Positions 6,624 through 11,185 of a DNA stretch of 11,185 nt are shown one piece after another; position 1 is the stretch's first letter, and each line of letters opens with the position of its first letter. Source of the DNA: Embleya sp040605455 (GTDB taxonomy: Bacteria; Actinomycetota; Actinomycetes; Streptomycetales; Streptomycetaceae); NCBI RefSeq assembly GCF_040605455.1, contig NZ_JBEXCV010000220.1, forward strand, positions 1-11,185. The letters are read 5' to 3'. The notes below the pieces were generated by a model that was not told where the DNA came from, ran no database searches, and saw only the letters and a program-made list of their open reading frames with translations. A program made the position numbers and the translations under genes.

Positions 6624-6650
6624 TCGTACGGGATTCATCGTCGTACGGGA
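6624..6650 (+). repeat. Two direct repeats upstream of the amidase gene
   Basis: TCGTACGGGA occurs at 6624-6633 and again at 6641-6650, a 17-base period. It lies in the 125-base divergent region between the TIGR03089 and amidase genes, 41-67 bases before the amidase start. Each copy contains the palindrome CGTACG. Tandem copies at this spacing could be paired binding sites for a regulator of the amidase. The repeat is visible; the function is inferred. Confidence 0.4.
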
Positions 6651-6690
6651 ACCGGTAGAACTCGACTGCCCACGATGGAGGGGCCTTCCC

Positions 6691-7836
6691 GTGTACACCA
6701 GAATCGCGTTGTCGATCGCCGCCCTCGCCGTACCCGCCGTGCTCGCCGGACCACCGGCGCAGGCCGAGGACAGGCCGAGCACCTCCGGTTCGACGGTGAC
6801 CCTCCCGTTGACCGGCATCGAACAGGAGTCGGACGTCGCCGCGCCACGCGCGGGTCGAACCGAGGTGCTGACCGCCGAACGGGGCACTCCCGCCTACTCG
6901 TTGGTCGGCGTCACCTGGGCTGACCCGGGCGCGGGCGCGCGAGTGGCGGTACACGTGCGCACCCGCACCGGCGGAGTGTGGAGCCCGTGGCACGAACTAC
7001 ACGCCGGCGTCGAGGGCACCGGCGGGACGGAAGGCGGCCTCCGGGGCGGCACCGAGCCGTTCTGGGCGGGTCGGTCCGACGGTATCCAGGTCCACGTGGT
7101 TGTTCCGGACGGCGTGCTGCCCCAAGACCTGCGGGCCGAACTGGTCGACCCCGGCGACTCGATCCTGGACCGGATGCCACCGCGCGCGAGCCTGCCCACC
7201 GGCATCGGCGCCGACGGCCGCGCGGTCAAGGGCCACGCCGACAAGCCGGCGATCGTGGCCCGCAAGGACTGGGGTGCCGACGAATCGCTGCGGGACACCA
7301 AGTTCAAGTACACGAACACCGTGCGGGCTGCGTTCGTGCACCACACCGCCGACGGCAACGACTTCCCATGCAGCGACTCGGCCAAGGTGCTCCGGGCGAT
7401 CTACCGCTACCACGTCAAGACCAACGGGTGGGCCGACGTGGGCTACAACTTCCTCGTCGACAAGTGCGGCACGATCTTCGAGGGCCGCGCCGGCGGCACC
7501 GCCAAGCCGGTCCTGGGCGCCCACACCCTCGGCTTCAACACCGACAGCATGGGTGTCGCCGCGATGGGCACCTACACCACCGCTGTGCCGCCCGGACGGA
7601 TGCTGATCGCCATCTCCCGCGTGATCGCGTGGAAACTCGGCCTCGACGACCGCAACCCCAAGGGCAAGGTCACACTGAGATCGTCGGACGGCGGCAGCCG
7701 CTACCCCAAGGGCACGACCCACGCGTTCGACGTGATCTCCGGTCACCGGGACGCGTTCAACACCGAGTGTCCCGGCCAGGCGCTCTACGACCAACTGCCC
7801 GCGATCCGCACCGACGTGGCCCTGCGGGTGGGCTGA
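6691..7836 (+). CDS. Secreted N-acetylmuramoyl-L-alanine amidase (PGRP/Amidase_2 type, 381 aa)
   Basis: This is a zinc amidase predicted to cut the bond between N-acetylmuramic acid and L-alanine in peptidoglycan. The start is the GTG at 6691-6693, with GGAGGGG at 6677-6683 (7-nt spacing). An ATG at 6595 would put non-coding sequence ahead of the signal peptide. Residues 1-25 form a Sec-type signal peptide ending PAQA. An N-terminal region (about 35-165) contains WSPWHELH (98-105), typical of actinobacterial peptidoglycan-recognition proteins. The PGRP fold (about 185-380) shows AFVHHTADG (214-222), GWADVGYNFLVDKCG (246-260), EGR (264-266), GAHTLGFN (276-283) and SGHRDAFNTECPG (350-362). The expected zinc ligands are His217, His352 and Cys360, with Tyr252 near the site, so all amidase residues are present. 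It is divergent from the TIGR03089-LCP cluster and convergent with a glycosyltransferase. The likely role is wall remodelling during growth or development. Confidence 0.93.
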   Translation: MYTRIALSIAALAVPAVLAGPPAQAEDRPSTSGSTVTLPLTGIEQESDVAAPRAGRTEVLTAERGTPAYSLVGVTWADPGAGARVAVHVRTRTGGVWSPWHELHAGVEGTGGTEGGLRGGTEPFWAGRSDGIQVHVVVPDGVLPQDLRAELVDPGDSILDRMPPRASLPTGIGADGRAVKGHADKPAIVARKDWGADESLRDTKFKYTNTVRAAFVHHTADGNDFPCSDSAKVLRAIYRYHVKTNGWADVGYNFLVDKCGTIFEGRAGGTAKPVLGAHTLGFNTDSMGVAAMGTYTTAVPPGRMLIAISRVIAWKLGLDDRNPKGKVTLRSSDGGSRYPKGTTHAFDVISGHRDAFNTECPGQALYDQLPAIRTDVALRVG

Positions 7837-7858
7837 ACGCGTGTTCGGGCGCGGCCGG

Positions 7859-9115
7859 TCAGGCCCGCTTGTCCACGATCTCCCGAAGCCGCTCCACCAG
7901 CGGCGCCACCACCGCCTCGGGCACGAAGCGCTCGCGCGCGAGCGCGACCGCCGCGGCGCGCAGCCGGGCCACCTCGGCCGGGTGCTGGGCCAACCGACGC
8001 AGTGCGTCGGTCAGCGCGTCCGAATCGCCCGCCGGCACGAACAACGCGGCCGGTCCGAACAGTCGGCGCTGCGGCGCGGTGTCCGAGGTGAGCACCGCGC
8101 ACCCAGCCGCAGCCCCCTGGAAGACCTTGTTCGGCACCAGCCGCAGCGCTTTGGCACCGGTACCGAACACGCCCAGGCACACGTCGTGCGCCGCGACCAG
8201 ACGCGGCAGTTCGGCCTCGGGAACCCAGGTCCGCCAGGTCACCCGCGGCGCCTCCGGGCCGACCAGGTCCCGGGTCCGCTGGGCCTGTAACCCCCGACCG
8301 ATCATCGTCACCGCGATCGGATATCCGTCCAGCCGACTCAGAGCGGCACCGATCACCGGCGCGCCCTGCACCGGCGAGTACAACCCGAACGAGATCACCC
8401 GCAGGTCCTCACCCGGCCGGAAGTCCGGCGCGAAGTCCGCCGGGGGGCCCGCCGGTGGGCCCGCCGCGACATCGCCCGGCGGATCCCCGTGGGCCGGGTC
8501 CGCGCCGGAGCCGGGGGCGTCCGTCCCACCCGGGGCGTTGGTCCCGCCCGGCGTCGGGTCGGGATCGGCGCTCGCGCGGCCCGCGTCGAACCACACCGGC
8601 GCCGCCCCGATCGGCACCACCACCGCCCGGTCGCGATGCGCGGGCGTGAGCACCCGGCGGTGCTCCTCGGTGTCCACGAGCACCAGCCGGGCCGCCGCGA
8701 TCGCGGCCTGCTCGATCCGGTCCACCTTGCGCAGTTCGGCCTGCGCCGCCTGGCCGAGCCGATCGGCCACGTCGTCCACGCTCTCCAGGTGGTCGAGCAC
8801 GAGCGGGATGCCCGGAAACAGCCGGCGGGCGATCTGGATGTCGAGCCGACCCTGATAACCGACGATCACCACGTCAGGACGCGGGGCCCGGCGGGCCTTG
8901 GCGACCAGTTCCGCGATGCACCGCGCGTGCCGTATGCGCTGGCGGGGGATCCCCGGATGGGCCGAGGGCGGCGGGACCATCGGCCCGGCGTCCATGTGCC
9001 CGAGGGGAACGTTGCAGGTCACCACCTCGATACCGTGGCGCCGCAAGCCCTCGATGAGGATTCCCACCCGGGGGTGGACGGTCGTGTCATAGGTGCCGAA
9101 CGCCATCACCCGCAT
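7859..9115 (-). CDS. GT4-type glycosyltransferase with a low-complexity interdomain insert (418 aa)
   Basis: This is a GT-B fold, family 4-like retaining glycosyltransferase, probably cytoplasmic. The N-terminal domain begins MRVMAFGTYDTTVHPRVGIL (1-20), with DVVIVGYQGRLD (81-92) and VLVDTEEHRRVL (145-156). The C-terminal domain begins near 238 (RVISFGLYSPVQGAPVIGAAL), with VTMIGRG (269-275), WVPEAELPRLVAAHDVCLGVF (297-317) and LVPNKVFQGAAAGCAVLTSD (326-345), the nucleotide-sugar binding region. Between them, residues 178-234 are a Pro/Gly/Ala/Asp-rich insert. The start is uncertain: the ATG at 9113-9115 gives the family-like beginning, an ATG at 9137-9139 adds eight residues, and neither has a clear ribosome binding site. 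The 3' end faces the amidase stop across 22 bases. Donor and acceptor are unknown. Envelope glycan synthesis is suggested only by the neighbourhood. Confidence 0.88.
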   Translation of the reverse strand: MRVMAFGTYDTTVHPRVGILIEGLRRHGIEVVTCNVPLGHMDAGPMVPPPSAHPGIPRQRIRHARCIAELVAKARRAPRPDVVIVGYQGRLDIQIARRLFPGIPLVLDHLESVDDVADRLGQAAQAELRKVDRIEQAAIAAARLVLVDTEEHRRVLTPAHRDRAVVVPIGAAPVWFDAGRASADPDPTPGGTNAPGGTDAPGSGADPAHGDPPGDVAAGPPAGPPADFAPDFRPGEDLRVISFGLYSPVQGAPVIGAALSRLDGYPIAVTMIGRGLQAQRTRDLVGPEAPRVTWRTWVPEAELPRLVAAHDVCLGVFGTGAKALRLVPNKVFQGAAAGCAVLTSDTAPQRRLFGPAALFVPAGDSDALTDALRRLAQHPAEVARLRAAAVALARERFVPEAVVAPLVERLREIVDKRA

Positions 9116-9197
9116 AGGTGAAGTCTGCTCTGCGCACATCGGGGCAAAACCGGGAAGGTACCGTGGCGGTCCGAACCCGGATCGCGAGGAGAGTCCG

Positions 9198-10127
9198 TTG
9201 TACCCGAGTGCCCGCCACCGTGTGTGGCGTCCGGGCTTCGCGCTCGACCTGCGGCTGACCCTGGGCCAACTGCGCCGCGGACACAGCGACCCCACCTACC
9301 ACGCGGGCACCGACGGCTCGGTGTGGCGGACCTCGCGCACACCGGACGGGCCGTGCACGCTGCGGCTGATCGACCGTCCCGCGACCGGCGAGGTCGAGGC
9401 GAGCGCGTGGGGACCGGGCGCCGGATGGCAACTCGACGCACTGCCGGCCCTGCTCGGCGCCGAGGACGACCCGGACGCCTTCCTCGCCCGACACGCGATC
9501 GTCCGGGACGCCGAACGCCGGTTCGCGGGCCTGCGGATGCCGCGCACGACGCTGGTCCTGGCCGCGCTGGTGCCCTCGATCCTGGAGCAGAAGGTCACCA
9601 CGATCGAGGCGCGCCGGGCCTTTCGGCTGCTGCTGGGCAAGTACGGCGAGGCGCCGCCGGGGCCCGCGCCGACGGGCCTGCGGGTGGTGCCCGACGTGCG
9701 TACCTGGGCGCTGATCCCGTCCTGGGACTGGGTCCGCGCCGGCGTGGACGGGCGCCGCTCGCGCACCGTGATGGAGGCGGTCCGGGTGGCCGGCCGACTG
9801 GAGGCGACCACGGACGTGGCGCACCCGGAGGCGGCTCGACTGCTGCAACTGGTGCCCGGCATCGGGATATGGACCGCAGCCGAGACCATGCAGCGCTCGC
9901 ACGGCGACGCGGACGCGCTGTCGGTGGGTGACCTGCATCTGCCCAAGACGATCGGCTTCGCGCTGGCCGGACACGCGGTCGACGACGCCGGGATGCTCGA
10001 ACTGCTCGCCGGCTACCCGGGACACCGGCATCGGGCCGCGCTGTTGATCCGGATGTCGGGCGTGAAGGTGCCGCGCCGCGCGCCACGGTACGGTCCGCGT
10101 CGGCATTTCGTCGGCAAGGCGTTGTGA
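9198..10127 (+). CDS. HhH-GPD DNA glycosylase, AlkA-like (DNA-3-methyladenine glycosylase, 309 aa)
   Basis: This is a base-excision repair glycosylase of the helix-hairpin-helix GPD superfamily, expected to remove alkylated purines from DNA. The start is the TTG at 9198-9200, with GAGGAGAG at 9186-9193; a GTG at 9222 is an alternative without a good site. The N-terminal region (1-100) resembles the AlkA-like beta domain. Helical segments follow with LVPSILEQKVTTIEARRAF (124-142). The HhH motif is LVPGIGIWTAAETM (218-231), and the GPD segment is DADALSVGDLHLPKTIGF (237-254). Asp245 aligns with the catalytic aspartate of the family. The C-terminus APRYGPRRHF is Arg-rich, as is usual in actinobacterial members. 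No iron-sulfur cysteine cluster is present. The gene is divergent from the glycosyltransferase across 82 bases and has no functional link to the wall genes that I can see. Exact substrate range is not determinable. Confidence 0.9.
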   Translation: MYPSARHRVWRPGFALDLRLTLGQLRRGHSDPTYHAGTDGSVWRTSRTPDGPCTLRLIDRPATGEVEASAWGPGAGWQLDALPALLGAEDDPDAFLARHAIVRDAERRFAGLRMPRTTLVLAALVPSILEQKVTTIEARRAFRLLLGKYGEAPPGPAPTGLRVVPDVRTWALIPSWDWVRAGVDGRRSRTVMEAVRVAGRLEATTDVAHPEAARLLQLVPGIGIWTAAETMQRSHGDADALSVGDLHLPKTIGFALAGHAVDDAGMLELLAGYPGHRHRAALLIRMSGVKVPRRAPRYGPRRHFVGKAL

Positions 10128-10190
10128 CCTTGGACGGCTTCGCGGCTCTTTGCGCTTCGCGCGTCGACCACTTGGGTGGGGTGGGTCGGG

Positions 10191-10294
10191 GGCGCTGACG
10201 CGCCGGGGTGGGCGTGCCTGTCGAGTCGAGTGCGGTTCGGGTCACGTTTGTCCTTCGGGACCTCGGGCAGCCGTTCGGGTGAAGGACCCGGCTG
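10191..10294 (+). repeat. Cluster of small hairpins in the gap before the SRPBCC gene
   Basis: The 216-base gap 10128-10343 holds several short dyads. GGCGC (10191-10195) pairs with GCGCC (10200-10204). GTCC (10250-10253) pairs with GGAC (10258-10261) around a TTCG loop, forming the stable C(UUCG)G tetraloop. CAGCC plus GGGT (10268-10272 and 10277-10280) pair with ACCC plus GGCTG (10286-10294), with a four-base bulge. The first may help end the glycosylase transcript; the other two could form a structured leader for the SRPBCC gene. No convincing promoter hexamers are visible. Confidence 0.35.
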
Positions 10295-10343
10295 TGCAAC
10301 ACCGCAGCACGGAACCGACACCGAGAACGAGGAGGAAGTGCTC

Positions 10344-10964
10344 GTGACGACCGTCCAGCACTCGATCGACGTGGACGTGCCGGTCCGCACCGCGTACAAC
10401 CAGTGGACCCAGTTCCGGGAGTTCCCGCAGTTCATGAGCGGGGTCGAGCGGATCGATCAACTCGATTCGACGCGGACCCACTGGGTCACCCGAATCGCCG
10501 GAGTGACCCGGGAGTTCGATGCCGAGATCACCGAGCAGCGCCCCGACGAGCGGGTGGCGTGGAAGACCGTGGACGGCCCGCATCAAGCCGGCGTGGTCAC
10601 CTTCCACCGGCTCGACGACGTGCACACCAGGGTGATGCTCCAAATGGAGTTCGACCCCGACGGCCTGGTCGAGACGGTCGGGGACAAGCTCGGCTTCGTT
10701 CGTGGCCGCACCAAGGGCGACCTCGAACACTTCAAGGTGTTCGTGGAGGAACAGGGCCACGAGACCGGCGCCTGGCGCGGCGAGGTCGAGCCGCCCGGCA
10801 GCCTCGGCTCCGCCGATCTGCCGCAGACGCCGCCCCCGCCCTACGACAGCCCCGGCATGTCGCCGACGCCCGGGCGTACCGGAGCCCCCGGCGGCGGACA
10901 CATCCCGCCGCCGCGCCCGCAGGCTCCGCCGAGTGTCGGCGGGACCTCGGTGGGTGGCCACTGA
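10344..10964 (+). CDS. SRPBCC (polyketide cyclase/dehydrase-like) family protein with Pro/Gly-rich tail (206 aa)
   Basis: This is a START/Bet v1-like fold protein, whose family binds hydrophobic ligands in a cavity; its role here is unknown. The start is the GTG at 10344-10346, with GGAGG at 10331-10335 (8-nt spacing). Another GTG at 10338 is too close to that site. The SRPBCC domain covers about 1-137: VQHSIDVDVPVRTAYNQWTQ (4-23), FREFPQFMSGVERI (24-37), ITEQRPDERVAWKT (62-75), VVTFHRLDDVHTRVMLQMEF (84-103), and a C-terminal helix with VRGRTKGDLEHFKVFVEEQG (119-138). These match the many small actinobacterial SRPBCC proteins often annotated as cyclase/dehydrase. Residues about 148-206 form a disordered Pro/Gly/Ser tail, ending PSVGGTSVGGH. 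No signal peptide or membrane helix is seen. Its divergence from enzymatic members makes a defined catalytic activity unlikely to be readable. Confidence 0.88.
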   Translation: MTTVQHSIDVDVPVRTAYNQWTQFREFPQFMSGVERIDQLDSTRTHWVTRIAGVTREFDAEITEQRPDERVAWKTVDGPHQAGVVTFHRLDDVHTRVMLQMEFDPDGLVETVGDKLGFVRGRTKGDLEHFKVFVEEQGHETGAWRGEVEPPGSLGSADLPQTPPPPYDSPGMSPTPGRTGAPGGGHIPPPRPQAPPSVGGTSVGGH

Positions 10965-10979
10965 CGCGGCGTGACGCCC

Positions 10980-11018
10980 CCGGACATCGGCCGGACATCG
11001 CTTTCGACCGGACGTCGG
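10980..11018. repeat. Three near-identical 11-base repeats after the SRPBCC gene
   Basis: CCGGACATCGG (10980-10990) is followed at once by CCGGACATCGC (10991-11001), then by CCGGACGTCGG (11008-11018). The first two are directly adjacent and the third is 6 bases further on. They begin 16 bases past the SRPBCC stop. A short tandem duplication, or a set of binding sites for a downstream gene outside the window, would both explain them. Confidence 0.45.
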
Positions 11019-11027
11019 CAGCGATGT
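10995..11027 (+). terminator. Hairpin downstream of the SRPBCC gene
   Basis: ACATCGC (10995-11001) pairs with GCGATGT (11021-11027). Inside that, TCGAC (11004-11008) pairs with GTCGG (11014-11018), one pair being G-U, around a five-base loop with a 2x2 internal loop between stems. It begins 31 bases past the stop at 10964. No T-tract follows, as is common for actinobacterial terminators. Termination is the likeliest role but is inferred. Confidence 0.45.
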
Positions 11028-11185
11028 GGGCCCGCCGAATCCGGGCCGGCAGCGCCAGGCGGCAGAGACCGTGCACAAAAGGGTGGGCGCGCCATCTCCA
11101 GGACGCCGGGCGCGGGCTTGGCGGTCTCGATGCCCACCGGCACGATCGCGTGCGCGGTCGGCGCGGCGCGAAGCCGCACCCAGTA
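11028..11185. other. Right-edge region without a supportable gene
   Basis: All three minus-strand frames are open through here into the SRPBCC gene, so no minus-strand gene ends in this stretch. On the plus strand, an ATG at about 11129 opens a frame to the edge without a convincing ribosome binding site. No RNA gene or clear promoter was seen. Composition is similar to the coding DNA, so the beginning of a plus-strand gene is possible but not demonstrable. Confidence 0.3.

Noticed and set aside
6648..6675. Possible SigE-type promoter (GGAACC as -35) before the amidase
   Set aside because: No matching -10 element is found at 15-17 bases, and the expected place overlaps the ribosome binding site.
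6595..6690. Upstream ATG extension of the amidase
   Set aside because: A GTG at 6691 has a strong GGAGGGG site and begins directly with a signal peptide. The extension would bury the signal peptide behind 32 residues.
10246..10267. Possible SigB-like promoter (GTTT, 15 bases, GGGCAG) before the SRPBCC gene
   Set aside because: The -10 differs from GGGTA at a key position and the spacing is approximate, too weak to list as a feature.
10841..11179. 112-codon minus-strand frame overlapping the SRPBCC tail
   Set aside because: It overlaps a well-supported gene antisense by over 120 bases, has no ribosome binding site or domain, and its codon use degrades leftwards.
1..11185. CRISPR arrays, tRNA or rRNA genes, insertion sequences, prophage or defence genes
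   Set aside because: No repeat-spacer structure, cloverleaf, transposase motif or terminal inverted repeats were seen, and composition is uniform across the window.

Overview
The window looks like chromosomal DNA of a high-GC actinomycete. By eye the GC content is about 70%, third codon positions are almost all G or C, GTG and TTG starts are common, and Shine-Dalgarno sequences are GGAGG-like. Gene content (LCP-family cell-wall ligases, a TIGR03089 protein, a PGRP-type amidase, an AlkA-like glycosylase) fits Streptomycetales or a close relative; I cannot name a genus.

Layout. Positions 1-5724 hold a tandem, same-strand (minus) array of LytR-CpsA-Psr (LCP) proteins. From the upstream end these are a 455-aa protein (4357-5724), a 627-aa protein with a very long acidic cytoplasmic N-terminus (2214-4097), a 527-aa protein with a C-terminal LytR_C domain (550-2133), and the first 72 codons of a probable fourth member running off the left edge (1-218). 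Just upstream on the same strand is a TIGR03089-family gene (5819-6565), whose promoter appears to give a leaderless mRNA. Divergent from it is a secreted zinc amidase of the PGRP/Amidase_2 type (6691-7836). A GT4-type glycosyltransferase follows convergently (7859-9115, minus). Divergent from that is an AlkA-like HhH-GPD DNA glycosylase (9198-10127, plus), then an SRPBCC-domain protein with a Pro/Gly tail (10344-10964, plus). The last 220 bases hold a triple repeat and a hairpin but no gene I can support.

How it fits together. The left two thirds is a cell-envelope neighbourhood. LCP enzymes move lipid-linked glycopolymers onto peptidoglycan, the amidase cuts the muramyl-alanine bond, and the glycosyltransferase may build a glycan. 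LCP next to TIGR03089 recalls, from memory, the Rv3267-Rv3268 pair of Mycobacterium tuberculosis. The glycosylase and SRPBCC genes seem to be ordinary neighbours.

I do not see a clearly new multi-gene system. The most interesting points are the four-cysteine pattern shared by all three complete LCP proteins (three in the catalytic domain, one in the last 3-8 residues), the very different cytoplasmic and tail regions of these paralogues, and several well-formed inverted repeats between the LCP genes, one of which matches the Streptomyces Crp box.
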